Below, in pieces: positions 21,204 to 31,466 of a DNA stretch of 64,000 nucleotides. Each line of letters begins with the position of its first letter. Position 1 is the stretch's first letter. A program made the translations under genes and the position numbers. The stretch lies in the NCBI RefSeq assembly GCF_000350225.1, contig NW_005179057.1, forward strand, positions 526,135 to 590,134, read 5' to 3'. The notes under the pieces were generated by a model. The model saw only the letters and a list, made by a program, of their open reading frames with translations. It was not told the DNA's origin and ran no database searches. Origin of the DNA: Chondrus crispus (Eukaryota > Rhodophyta > Florideophyceae > Gigartinales > Gigartinaceae).

Positions 21204-22394
21204 TCAACGCTTCCCATGTCTAAATTGTGCTGAAGAGTACAGTGATGGTCCCCTTTTTTGCGAACGAGGCTTCTTTCGACATTTCTTGTATGGCTTCTTA
21301 CCGACAGTTTGTTTCCGAAGCCTTCGAGCCTCGTTTACACTGGAGAATCGGAAGCCGTTGCCCATGCACGCATTGAACACTTTCGGTTCCAAGTGCAGAG
21401 CATACTGCTCAGCTGAATCTAGCACTTCCTTTCGTGCTAAATCGAACACGACGGTATGGTTGATCTTATCGTTATGGGCAGCGACGCCTTCGAGAGAAGC
21501 AATATACAAACCGTCCTTAGCCTCAGCCGAGAAGATCCAAGAGCTGAACGTGGCGCCATGAAGGTGAATGTGCTCTAGCGTGTACCTCCTCATATTAGTC
21601 TGGAGCCATGCCCCAGCCTGGCTTAGGTTTGACGCACCAACGGGCCCACGATTTATCATGTCTTCCGCAACTGCAGTACCACCAATGATGTGTAAGCCAT
21701 TTGCTATTGCTGCACGAATACATTCCCCGTTACGACTGCAGATGAAAACGTGGGGGTTAGGAACAAAGAGTTCCTGTGCTAACAATGACGGTCCCCGAAT
21801 TCCGGAGGCGCTCACGGAATAAAACGTATCCGGGTTCTGGACACAGAACTCATCTACATTCAATAGCCACTGACGTTTAGCGCGAGATGAGGAATCTAGG
21901 ACGTATTGCGATGACGAAGTCGAATCACAAGACAAAACTGTGGAACATGAGCTATGGCATCCATCAGTATCACGAGAGGGGACCTGAAAGCTTTCGATTG
22001 TGTGAAAGCGGATTGGCCAAAATGTGTCTGCGCCGCCATGCTTCACTGCCGACGCATAATATGTTGATGCACTCCAGCCATGCTTCTTTCCAGAAGCCAA
22101 TACGACCCGCTCGATTGTGTAATCAGCATCGTCGGATGCGCCGTCTTCGTCTTCGTCGAATCCCATTCGAACGATTGTGCCAGCGTCCATGGTCGCCCCC
22201 TCCAGATCCTTCAGCCAACAAATCAGAGCTTCCATACCATCCCAGGGCAAGGCCAAGCTGAACAGTAGATCCATCGCAGACGCACGCCGTGTGCCCCCCT
22301 CATGCCTGACTAGGGCTTCATCATTGCACCACGTCAGGGAGTGTACGCTGTAATCATGCTCATCCTCTAATTCCATCCCCAGCGACACCACCAT
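21204..22394 (-). CDS. Antisense ORF inside Copia-1
   Basis: An open frame of 396 codons from the first ATG, longer upstream if another start is used, on the strand opposite gag-pol and lying between RNase H and the 3' LTR. No named domain. The C-terminal third has TFSSWIFSAEAKDGLYIASLEG followed by HNDKINHTVVFDLARKEVLDS, a His...Asp-like pattern faintly recalling papain-fold peptidases, and a strongly basic tail (KKPYKKCRKKPRSQKR) that could bind nucleic acid or act as a nuclear signal. Antisense genes between pol and the 3' LTR are known in some plant LTR families. Whether this one is element-born or captured is not decidable here. Confidence 0.6.
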   Translation of the reverse strand: MVVSLGMELEDEHDYSVHSLTWCNDEALVRHEGGTRRASAMDLLFSLALPWDGMEALICWLKDLEGATMDAGTIVRMGFDEDEDGASDDADYTIERVVLASGKKHGWSASTYYASAVKHGGADTFWPIRFHTIESFQVPSRDTDGCHSSCSTVLSCDSTSSSQYVLDSSSRAKRQWLLNVDEFCVQNPDTFYSVSASGIRGPSLLAQELFVPNPHVFICSRNGECIRAAIANGLHIIGGTAVAEDMINRGPVGASNLSQAGAWLQTNMRRYTLEHIHLHGATFSSWIFSAEAKDGLYIASLEGVAAHNDKINHTVVFDLARKEVLDSAEQYALHLEPKVFNACMGNGFRFSSVNEARRLRKQTVGKKPYKKCRKKPRSQKRGPSLYSSAQFRHGKR

Positions 22395-22738
22395 TCCAAA
22401 AGCCGTCACGTACCTCGGCCCGAAAGCGCTTATATACGGGTTGCGGATCAGGCTGGTGGAATGGGGTGCGCTGTAGAAGACTGGGAACGAACCGAACGCG
22501 CGTACGGAATGCGGGAGCCGGGTAGAGTGTGTCAGGTGCAAGTCACGTAAGGTCCAAGGCAAACAGGAAGGTGTGGAATGGAACGAAGAAAACCGGTGGA
22601 TTTGCGATTTTGGGGACGAAAAGAGTCGCGAGACGATGACTTTGACACGATATCGAGGCAGAGGAGGGCTCCGGTCGCTTGAGTTGGCCGCGGAATCTCA
22701 CTGAAGGGATGGCAAGTTCCGTTGGCCAACGGGGTGTG

Positions 22739-23060
22739 TGTGTGATGTGTCGCGACAGCCGGATAGAATTATCAGGAGGGACCGAAATAATTACTGTATT
22801 TTATGCCTGATCACCCGGCGCCGGCGAGCTCGCTGGAGCTCGCGAGACCCACTTGGACGAGGACCAAGTGTCCTGATAAAAGCTACAATTCCGGGGGCAG
22901 TCGGAGAGGAGACGGACGGAGCCCCCGGGGGTCTGGGTACCCTATACTATTGCCTATCCTTCCGTTTGCCCCTGCTGCGCACGAGCTAGAACGGATACTT
23001 TTGTCCCTTCCGTGCCGTCCGTCCCTTCACCCTACGCACCACTGAACCCGTTCTGCTGCA
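22739..23060 (+). repeat. Copia-1 3' LTR
   Basis: 322 bp, begins TGTGTGATGTG, ends CTGCTGCA and is followed by the target duplication GTTGG. No strong polypurine tract precedes it, only a short CGGGGTG. Confidence 0.95.
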
Positions 23061-23065
23061 GTTGG

Positions 23066-24703
23066 CACATCGTGAGTTTAGTAAGGCTGCTCTCGCGACG
23101 CACTGACAAGAATTTTACGACAGCAACGAGGGCTGCAAGGGACTCCAGGGAGGCGTATGATACAGTGCTGTACTTCAGGGGCTTGTCCAGTCCATCGGTA
23201 ATACAGTACAGTACTGCAACGAAAGCCGTAGGACGATACGAGTACGGTACCCTCGCGGAGGGCACGTACCCCGGAGGGCACGTACCCCGCTTGAAGGTCC
23301 CCCCAAGTCGAGTCATGCGCCGAGTGGGCAGGTGGACTTGTTGGACACCGTCGCGGCGAGAACCGGTCTGCGAGCTTTGATGGACAAGATAGAAAGCTCG
23401 CCCACATGCAAAGTGACGCGCGACTGTCGCAAGCCATTCAGTGCTGCCAACCCGGCAGAGACGGCGCAGGTCGCCGAGAGACCCCAACACAGGGACCGCC
23501 GAGCAATGATTGCCCGCATGCGCTTGGTGGCGGAATGTCCCCGGATTCAGAAGCGTTAGTGCCAACGCCAGCAAGACGGGCCGGACGAGGACAGGGGTGA
23601 CAAGGGGGGGTTTCAGGCAGGCGGCCGGCAGGGGTCCGGCAGTGGAAGCTGTCGGTGCGATCCGTAGGCGTGAATTTGTAAAAAGAATTACAGATATCCT
23701 AAATCAGTTCCCTCATGTTCCTATCAAAACGTTCTGTAATGCCCAAATCTGAATCACAGATTCGGACGTGTCCCTCCTGCTCCAGGCGCCAGGTATAATA
23801 GTTCATGATAAAATGTGGCAAGTGACGGTTTTTTTCTAGGCATGTCAGGTGAAAAGGCCGTATCCTACCCAGTCCTTCACCGATTTTGACTTTTTAAAGC
23901 TCAGTAAACACATAAAGCGCGCATACTGTATACTGTACTGTACAGTTGATAAATGATTGGACATGATTCGATCAGGGATCGTCAGAGTGGGGTGCTACGG
24001 ATTGGACGAAAAAGGGGGGAGCCTAATCCGGCTCCTGAGGGAGAATAAATGGGTTGGGGTGATTACGATGATCAGCATGAACGCTGGGCTGCTGCCTTCT
24101 ATCTTCTCTTCGTATGTTTATGCCGCTTTAAGTACTACGCTACTGTGACTCTTCGTTCACCGCATCTCATCGTCGCCATACATGAATTGCGATATGCAGT
24201 CCTTGCCGCAAGTTGCATTGCCCGCTTTTCTTCGCTTGACGGTGTTTTGCCGCTACCGTCTGCATATATATTCTTCGCACCATTGCCAACCGTTCGCATG
24301 CAGTTGTAATGTACGTTGAACGCTCTTTTCTGCCGCTCTTTTGTTTGCTACAAGGGTACGCGTCCCTTGGCGTATGCTTGTTTCATCTGCATTCCTCTAG
24401 GTGCTCATTCAGAACAACGACATATGTGTAATTCACAAGGATGCCGGTTGCTGAATGCGAGTTGCTGATAGTCTTAAATTGAGACAAGGGTACATCTTGT
24501 TTACCGAGTATCGATCACGGATCTAATTGTAAGATCGATTCTCACAACAGTACTGTAGCTTTACAACTGTAACGAAATCACATCATGTGTTCATTCAAGG
24601 GAATGAAGTCACTTAAATGAACCCCTTTTACAGGTCTGAATCGCATGGAAACTAATTTGGCAACCTCAAATAATGGCCGTGGCCCGAAAAAAACTCTTTA
24701 TTC
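23066..24703. other. Distal 5' flank of duplication copy A
   Basis: Non-coding as far as I can see. 23066-23930 and 24545-24703 match copy B (31797-32650 and 32655-32813). The intervening block of about 610 bp starts near ACTGTACAGTTG and ends near CAACAGTACTG, so it may be an insertion with short inverted ends, but no clean target duplication is visible. It carries no gene I recognise. Confidence 0.5.
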
Positions 24704-25078
24704 TAACAGTCAAATAATGTCCGTTAACTATTTTGGCAAACATAAACTATTTTGGCAACGCACTGCTTCCCTTTTTTTGCCGCACTTTTCCGGAATGGCG
24801 ATCGATGATGGGCGGCTATCGATCGATATGGAAAAGCATATTACGTTGTAATGGCATAGCACAGCCTGGATTTTTGGCGGACAAGCGAAAGTAATGGGCT
24901 TTCGAATGGCGGTAAAAACAGAAAAGGCGGGCAGGTTGTAATCAGTCACAGAGCTACCAAGGTTAGCAAGTGGCGGGGGCGGATCTGGGTGACTCGGTTT
25001 CGGACAAGTGCGGCAAAAAGGGCACGCAGTGGGTTGCCAAAATAGTTTATATTTGCCAAAATAGTTACCGAACTGTTA
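24704..25078. mobile_element. MITE with about 80-bp TIRs, copy A
   Basis: Ends TAACAGT and ACTGTTA, with long imperfect inverted repeats that include two copies of ACTATTTTGGCAA on each side and TGCCGCACTT further in. Non-coding. If the outer TA is a target duplication, this fits a Tc1/mariner-type MITE. A second copy is at 32814-33184. Confidence 0.8.
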
Positions 25079-26150
25079 CACCTAGTAGTGTTCCTTCCAA
25101 GCACCTTCCCTCTCCCTGAAGGAACACTCCTTCCAAGCGTCTTCCCTCTCCCTCGCCGCGATGGCACCCCTGGCGCCCGTCCTGCACACCAAGTGCCCTC
25201 CCACCGTGTGCTTTTAGCGCCATGCCATGGCTGTGTCACTAAACTTTATGCATTTTCTGCGATGCTTTTGGAGTCTCTTTCGGGCAAGCAGCTCTCTGCT
25301 ACCGACATGCGCGACACGTTGAGAGCGTGAGGGCGCGCGCAGGGCCAGGTGCAGTGCCTAGAGTGGTACTGTGAAAGCCCGGTTTGTATTCGCCGAACAA
25401 ACATATGTACCTGTTCCAACGCCGCAACTCGGAACAGTTGGCAAAATAGAAACACAGGCTGTGTCATTTACACACACAGCATACACTCCGAACTTTGCCG
25501 TAAAATTGTTTCTTTCTTTCTCGTCACCGTCATGGCTCTCACATTTCTCCAAATAGCATCGGCTGAAAGTTGCCCTTGCGTCTGCTCCAATATCATCCGC
25601 TTAGGCTGCAAACTGTGACCTTATCATCCCCACTTTTCTTCGTGCTCCCAACCTAGAGCAGTTCCGCCCTTCCCCCCCCCCCCTCAGCTGCCAACCGACA
25701 CCATAGCATACCCACGTTTCCACGTGCTCCCATCCTAAACCAGATATCCCCCAACGTTCGTACGATATTGGATGCCGCAACTGCCGCAAGGCGATGTGTT
25801 GCCTCTGCTAGACAGGATAGCAATCCGGCAACATCCGGGCGACACCAAACCTAAAAAACCTATTTGAATTACTATTCCGCAACGATGATCCCCTTCCAGC
25901 ACATTTGTGGCTTTCGCCGAGTAGTCGATCAAGTGCGAGCGTCGCTTGCTTCCGCCATATTCCAACGACACTGATATTGTGCCTGAAGAAGTGAGCTTCC
26001 TTCCCTCGCCCACAATGACCACGTGTTGCAAGCCTCAACGTGGAGTGAGGGTCGCTGCGGGTGGTGAGCATGGCCCCGTTACCGTGCGTTTCGCCGCCGA
26101 GTAAAGTGATGGCCTGCCTGGAAGGCATCGCCCCCATCAAGCCTCTCGGC
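25079..26150. other. Intergenic, no recognised gene
   Basis: Begins where duplication homology stops. It has a short direct repeat (CTTCCAAGC..CTTCCCTCTCCCT at about 25093-25118 and 25130-25152). Open frames are under 135 codons with no domain. Confidence 0.45.
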
Positions 26151-26900
26151 CGCCAGACAAGAAGACAGCGCGCCGGGTGCGCGGCCGCCCGGCGGGGGCG
26201 CGAGATCAAAACGGGCGCGCGGCCACCTGTTGCGCGCCAAGGCCTCCCCGCGCGACTGCTGCAGATTCAAGCCCCATTTTAGCTTACCCGGGCCGCCGTC
26301 CGCCGTCCGCCGTCCGCCGTCCGCCGTCCGCCGCGCGTAACTGCGCCCTCTCTCCACGTGCTTATTTCGGCGCGCCCCACGCGGGGCGCGGCCGGTCGCA
26401 GTCGCTGAGGTGCGGGCGGATGGCGCGTGCCGGCGGGTTGGCGCAAATGGCCCCGCCGTGCGTCTTCTACGCCGCACGTAGCATGGCTGCAGCTCCGCCC
26501 GCAAACGCTTGCCGTTCAAACCACGCGCGACTCGCAGCGCAAGCACCATGCCGCCCTGCTTCCCGCTCGTGCGCAGCAATGCGCGCATCCCTTTCAAAGC
26601 GCGTGCGTCCGAATAAGCGTCGCCGCCGCCGTTGCGCGCGCCCTCACCCCGACGCGCTGTGCTTCCCTCCCCCTTCCCCCGCTCTCCCTTGCGCGCGCGC
26701 GCGCCCGTCGCCGCCGCACGTATGGACAGCGCTCGAGACCCCGCCGCGTTCTAGTCGCGTGGCGGACGCTTCCCCGCCGCGACCCGGCTTGCAGCAGCAG
26801 CGGGATGGGGAGCTGGGGCGCGCTGTTGTCGCCGCTGGCGGAGCGTGGCGGCGGCGGGGCGCAGGCTAGACAAACTCATAGAACATCTTTCGTCGTCTCT
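26150..26900. other. GC-rich island, possible host gene remnant or promoter
   Basis: Very GC-rich, with a (CCGCCGT) heptamer repeated five times at about 26293-26332. Several overlapping frames are open on both strands (up to 230 codons), as expected by chance in such DNA, and none has a domain. An ATG at about 26805 opens MGSWGALLSPLAERGGGGAQ before composition changes abruptly near 26880. This could be the 5' end of a truncated gene. Evidence is weak. Confidence 0.3.
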
Positions 26901-27553
26901 ACTCTCGCTCCTACTTATCCGTCTCGCTTATCCGTCTCGCTGGTGGCTGTGATCAGACAGCTTATCGCGGTCGGTCTGTCACTGGAGGCCGCTTGTGTTA
27001 CCTGTGCCGGCCAGGATACTTTTCCCTTTTGCCCAGTGCTTTTCTCTCACAGTAACCGATGCCCCTTGCAAGGGCGGTGTTCGTAATTGGAGTGAGTGAC
27101 GACGCTGACGCTCTGTAAAGGGAGAGGCCCAAATGTTTAGTAAAATTGAAATTTATGGTAAAATTGAGGGAAAAAGTTGGCCTCGTTTGCCACTTTTCTT
27201 CTCACACGTGTGGACCTGTGCACGTGGAAACCTGTGCACGTGTACCCATCGCCTCTTCAAAGTGAGATTGGCCCCCGCTTTGACCCGGTCTGCAACGCTT
27301 CTCAACACACCGTTCATTCACGAATACCTTCATATCTTCGCTCGCCCGCAACTAATGGCCAGCTGCCTGCACACCATTGCATTGCACAAGATATTAAATT
27401 GAGCACAAGAGCGCACGATGAACGGAAGCAGGTCGCTAGTTCATACATACACATACATACCCATACATGGATTGCACCGTCCGTGAGGCGAGCTTCTCAC
27501 GCATTCATAAATCAAAAACAAAGACAAAGCAAAAAACCCTCAACGCACTACTA
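26901..27553. other. Intergenic, no recognised gene
   Basis: Moderate GC with no domain-bearing frame. A short direct repeat (CACGTG/CCTGTGCACGTG) occurs near 27207-27245. Confidence 0.45.
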
Positions 27554-27565
27554 CTGTCACGGGCG

Positions 27566-27693
27566 GCAAGCGGCCATCGCACTTCGATACTTACTTACAC
27601 CACTAGCTTACACCACTAGCTTCATGATAGCAAGCGGCCATCGCACTTCGATACTTACTTACACCACTAGCTTACACCACTAGCTTCATGATA
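27566..27693 (-). repeat. 64-bp tandem duplication at the 3' end of gene B
   Basis: Two units (27566-27629 and 27630-27693) beginning GCAAGCGGCCATCGC. The unit includes the last codons and stop of the NB-ARC gene plus 3' flank. Copy A has one unit. Confidence 0.85.
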
Positions 27694-30600
27694 GCAACCA
27701 GATTGCCCGCCCCTGCAACTGCGACCCCGTGATCGTGGTCTATCTGCAAGTTCAATGCATTGTCCAACTGGGCCAAAACAGCCTCAGACCCATCCTGTCG
27801 CCTTTGCACAATTCCTCCGCCCTTGAAAATTATTTCTGATCTTCGTCCTGCGCGAGAAGCAGTACCCAAGTCTGCCGTCTTCAGGAACCGACTCGTGATT
27901 TCATCCCAATCCTCTCCCCTCCCGGTATGAAGTGTGATCCCTCTCTCCACGTCCCACACCCGCACGCTCCCGTCATCCGATCCAGATACCACACGTCTTC
28001 CGTCCCCACTCATCGCAACGCTACGCACCAACCCCGTGTGTCCAACTAATGCCTCCCCGACTTGTGCTCCCGTCTCTACGTCCCACACCCGCACGCTCTT
28101 GTCAGCCGATCCAGATACCACACGTCTTCCGTCCCCACTCATCGCAACGCTAACCACCCAAGCCGTGTGTCCAACTAACGCCTCCCCGACTTGAGCTCCC
28201 GTCTCCACGTCCCACACCCGCACGCCCTTGTCAAACGATCCAGATACCACACGTCTTCCGTCCCCACTCATCGCAACGCTCCACACCTGATCCGTGTGTC
28301 CAACTAACGCCTCCCCGACTTGTGCTCCCGTCTCCACGTCCCACACCCGCACGCTCCTGTCATTCGATCCAGATACCACACGTCTTCCGTCCCCACTCAT
28401 CGCAACGCTAAGCACCGGACGCGTGTGTCCAACTAACGCCTCCCCGACTTGTGCTCCCGTCTCCACGTCCCACACTCGCACGCTCTTGTCAAACGATCCA
28501 GATACCACACGTCTTCCGTCCCCACTCATCGCAACGCTATCCACCCCATCCGTGTGTCCAACTAACGCCTCCCCGACTTGTGCTCCCGTCTCCACGTCCC
28601 ACACCCGCACGCTCTTGTCATTCGATCCAGATACCACACGTCTTCCGTCCCCACTCATCGCAACGCTACACACCGATTCCGTGTGTCCAACTAACGCCTC
28701 CCCGACTTGTGCTCCCGTCTCCACGTCCCACACCCGCACGCTCATGTCCCCCGATCCAGATACCACACGTCTTCCGTCCCCACTCATCGCAACACAAGTC
28801 ACTTCCGACTTGTGACCGCGGAAAATTCTCAATACTTTCCTCTCCGACGTACTCCACAGCCTTAACGTCCCGTCTTCATATCCCACAACAACATTCTCCT
28901 TCCTCTCACAGAGAGTTGCGCAGATGGCGCTTGTCACTCTCGGGTTTTCTGCAGTCACGCTCGGGTTTTCTGCAGTCACTTCGGAGGTTACCCTTCCAAA
29001 GCACATTCCAAAATATGCCCTCAAACGTCGACACATTTTGCGCCTGCTTGCTTCAAGATCCCCTGGGCCCTGGCTCTGGCTCTCCGTTTCGAACTCGCCT
29101 TCTAATTGACTGCTTGGGTCATTGGCCCCTGGGCCCTGGCTCTCCGTTTCGAACTCGCCTTCTAATTCAACCATCTTCGTCTCCTTCTCAGCAGATTGCG
29201 TGAAAACTGTTACTTTTGCCCCTTCCCCCTCCACCTGACATCCATACACTTCACCACTGGAATCCATGCCCACTTGAATTTCAGTACTGAAATATGGCAG
29301 AACAATCTGCTCCACCATCTTTCCATCGGCTCGCGCTACACACTCACTCACAGGCCGCACCCACGGCCGTGGTGCGTATCTCTCAATTTCCTCCAGCATT
29401 TTTCGCACACAACTTGAATCCCGTGCCTTGTGCTTCACTCGCCCATATAGTTGAAAGTAAATCCCGGCACTGTTTTCACCACAAAACGGTACACTCAGTC
29501 GCGCCGCCCGCATCATCAAAACCATTCCATCCACTGCATCCTCATCTGCCCGTCCCATTCCCACCTTCCCGCTTCCTCTTTTCCCCTTCAAGTCTCTACT
29601 CAATCCCTTCACAGCTTTCTCGTATTGCCAAACCCCGCCTCTCCGCATCACTGTCTTCACCCATCGCGCACTCAAAAATAGCCTCTTCAGATCCTCTACA
29701 CACCCACCCTGTTGCAAGACACGATATATATTCTCGAAAACATACTCCTCCCGTGCGCTCTTCCCCTCTCCGTCTCGGTCCTCACTCATCGCAAGCAACC
29801 CTTCTCCTGCCCTGCACACATCCGCCATCTTCTTATACCACTCTTCTACACCCTCCTTCTTCTTCGCTTCTTCCACCGCGAAATCGTGCGTCAGATCATG
29901 CACCCGCAACCCACCACAATCCTTCTCATACTGCACTTCTACTAGTCCAACCCTTTCCATCTCCTTTGCACACCTTTCCGTCCGCTCCTCGTCCATCTCC
30001 CACAAATCTCCAACCAAACTCAAAGGTATTCGGTCTTGCTTCTTCATAACGCACAGACTCCGGTGCATCTTTCGAAACGAAAATTCACCAACTGTCTCCC
30101 CACTCCTTCCCACATCGGCCTCCAGGATATCTAGAGACGTATGCAATGTCCCATCCAACGACGAATATCCGTCCTTCGGACTCTCCCCGCGAATCGTGTT
30201 ACGACTCTTCATCCTCGAAAGGTACGCCCCCCATGCTTCTGTTACTTCTCCCTCCCATCTTTCCCTCATGTACCTCACGCTCGTTCCCGCCACGTTCAGC
30301 GCAAGCGGCAATCCGCCACACATTTTCAGTATTTCACCCACGGCTTCCTTGCATCTCGCATCATCCACTTCCTTTCCATTTGCCTCACTCGCGTGCACAA
30401 GCATCTCAACTGCTTCTTTCCCTACCTTCTCCCTCGGCTCGAAAGCAACCCGCTCCCCAATCTGACGCAGCTCCTTATCCCTCGTGGAGTACAGTAGTCT
30501 GCTCCTCCTTCCCCCGCTGCCCCCCGCAGTCTCAGCCAGAACAGACAACTTTTGAAGGATATTCGCGTCTATATCATTCACCACCCACACATCATCAATG

Positions 30601-31466
30601 ATGAACAGGCACACATGACTACAAAACCACGCTTGTACCTTCGCTAACACCCTTTCAAACTCGCTCTGCTCTCGCATTTCCACAGCCGTCTGGTTCCCAC
30701 CGGACGCTTCCACAATCAGACACAGTTCTTCAATCAGCCGTCCCACGTTTCCATCTTTCCCCAACAACATGAAGTACACTCCTCCCGAGAACTCTGCCAT
30801 AATCTCAACGTCGTGCGCGATCGCTCGTAGAGCACATGTCTTCCCGACTCCGCCCTGTCCCACTGCTGTCGCACCCACTTGCTTGTTCCTATCTCTCCGT
30901 AGCACAGCCGCTTTTAGACGCGACTCACACGTGTTTGGTAATCCATCGCTCCCCCGAGAATCAAGCTTCACACATATCGACGCAGGATTATGTTCGGCTC
31001 TTATCGACGCCCTGAACATATTACCCGTGCCTCGTCTGATCGACTCGACGGCCGCGCGAGTATCGATGCCCGTGCTTGCTTGTACAATACGTTTGTGAAG
31101 GCGGTCCGCTTCTTGCTTGCGCTTCTCTAGGACTTCTCTATCTCCCATCGCAGAGGCGTACGCACCGAGTCTCGCTTTTGGGTCATCCAATTCTTTCTGC
31201 AGCTCAGCGAGGGACTTCAATATGAAGCTTGAGATGTCCGTGATTTCACGTTGGAGCAAGCCCGTGTGCTGCGACGACGTTCCATGGATCGGCATGTTTT
31301 CAAGCTCCGTGATGTCTGCCTGCAAGGTAGTGTAGGCAGTGAGCACTTCCGTAGACAGCGTTTTGTTTTCCTTGTAGGCTTTGTGTCGTTCGATGAGACT
31401 TGCGATGAGGCGGACGACTTGCTCAGCCGGGCCGGTGAGGCCCAAGATACTGTATGGATCAGCCAT
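27672..31466 (-). CDS. NB-ARC-WD40 STAND receptor (copy B)
   Basis: 1264-aa paralogue of the protein at 11947-15450, intact and intronless. Same order: helical N-terminal domain, NB-ARC with GQGGVGKT, LFIIDDVW, GGLPLAL and VHDLTHDFAVEEA, linker, diverged blade, then seven WD40 repeats (about residues 884-1174) against five in copy A. The two proteins are nearly identical across the ATPase and differ mainly in repeat number, in the variable WD40 positions, in the GIDTR repeat (one copy here) and in a linker insertion where ELEGEFETESQ occurs twice. The start is the ATG at 31466, because this is where homology with copy A begins. The longer upstream frame starts at a non-ATG codon and is not conserved. 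Confidence 0.9.
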   Translation of the reverse strand: MADPYSILGLTGPAEQVVRLIASLIERHKAYKENKTLSTEVLTAYTTLQADITELENMPIHGTSSQHTGLLQREITDISSFILKSLAELQKELDDPKARLGAYASAMGDREVLEKRKQEADRLHKRIVQASTGIDTRAAVESIRRGTGNMFRASIRAEHNPASICVKLDSRGSDGLPNTCESRLKAAVLRRDRNKQVGATAVGQGGVGKTCALRAIAHDVEIMAEFSGGVYFMLLGKDGNVGRLIEELCLIVEASGGNQTAVEMREQSEFERVLAKVQAWFCSHVCLFIIDDVWVVNDIDANILQKLSVLAETAGGSGGRRSRLLYSTRDKELRQIGERVAFEPREKVGKEAVEMLVHASEANGKEVDDARCKEAVGEILKMCGGLPLALNVAGTSVRYMRERWEGEVTEAWGAYLSRMKSRNTIRGESPKDGYSSLDGTLHTSLDILEADVGRSGETVGEFSFRKMHRSLCVMKKQDRIPLSLVGDLWEMDEERTERCAKEMERVGLVEVQYEKDCGGLRVHDLTHDFAVEEAKKKEGVEEWYKKMADVCRAGEGLLAMSEDRDGEGKSAREEYVFENIYRVLQQGGCVEDLKRLFLSARWVKTVMRRGGVWQYEKAVKGLSRDLKGKRGSGKVGMGRADEDAVDGMVLMMRAARLSVPFCGENSAGIYFQLYGRVKHKARDSSCVRKMLEEIERYAPRPWVRPVSECVARADGKMVEQIVLPYFSTEIQVGMDSSGEVYGCQVEGEGAKVTVFTQSAEKETKMVELEGEFETESQGPGANDPSSQLEGEFETESQSQGPGDLEASRRKMCRRLRAYFGMCFGRVTSEVTAENPSVTAENPRVTSAICATLCERKENVVVGYEDGTLRLWSTSERKVLRIFRGHKSEVTCVAMSGDGRRVVSGSGDMSVRVWDVETGAQVGEALVGHTESVCSVAMSGDGRRVVSGSNDKSVRVWDVETGAQVGEALVGHTDGVDSVAMSGDGRRVVSGSFDKSVRVWDVETGAQVGEALVGHTRPVLSVAMSGDGRRVVSGSNDRSVRVWDVETGAQVGEALVGHTDQVWSVAMSGDGRRVVSGSFDKGVRVWDVETGAQVGEALVGHTAWVVSVAMSGDGRRVVSGSADKSVRVWDVETGAQVGEALVGHTGLVRSVAMSGDGRRVVSGSDDGSVRVWDVERGITLHTGRGEDWDEITSRFLKTADLGTASRAGRRSEIIFKGGGIVQRRQDGSEAVLAQLDNALNLQIDHDHGVAVAGAGNLVAIMKLVV
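27945..28815 (-). repeat. Seven 129-bp WD40 units
   Basis: The marker CCAGATACCACACG recurs at 27982, 28111, 28240, 28369, 28498, 28627 and 28756. The variable residues after GH and in SGSxDx differ from unit to unit while the frame sequence is nearly constant. Some units match a unit of copy A (TAWVVS, TGLVRS), others are unique (TRPVLS, TDGVDS, TESVCS). Confidence 0.95.

Larger units (their letters stand above)
15784..23060 (+). mobile_element. Copia-1, Ty1/Copia LTR element, young
   Basis: Bounded by 322-bp LTRs and the 5-bp target duplication GTTGG (15779-15783 and 23061-23065). The matching empty site lies in copy B near 31795. Parts in Copia order: gag (about 16.1-17.2 kb); zinc knuckle, protease-like and integrase regions (about 17.2-18.9 kb, with HHCC-type zinc region and D, D, E positions in DYMY, SGDQEF and VVESKN); reverse transcriptase and RNase H (about 18.9-21.2 kb, with TIDVKGAYLQG, VVDD and ADALTKRN). 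An additional ORF lies antisense between RNase H and the 3' LTR. The LTRs differ at about 3 of 322 positions, so the insertion is young. The coding region lies in three frames, meaning about two breaks or family-typical read-through. Confidence 0.93.
11893..25078. repeat. Segmental duplication, copy A (split by Copia-1)
   Basis: Positions 11893-15783 and 23061-25078 match 27554-33184 in order: 3' flank, NB-ARC-WD40 gene, 5' flank, and a MITE at the far end. Copia-1 (15784-23060) interrupts copy A. A further block of about 610 bp (about 23930-24545) is present in A but not in B. Homology stops exactly at the outer end of the shared MITE (25078 against 33184). Confidence 0.85.

Noticed and set aside
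26177-27086. GC-rich frames of 172-230 codons on both strands
   Set aside because: Overlapping open frames are expected in such GC-rich DNA. They are low-complexity Arg/Ala/Pro strings crossing a heptamer repeat, with no domain.
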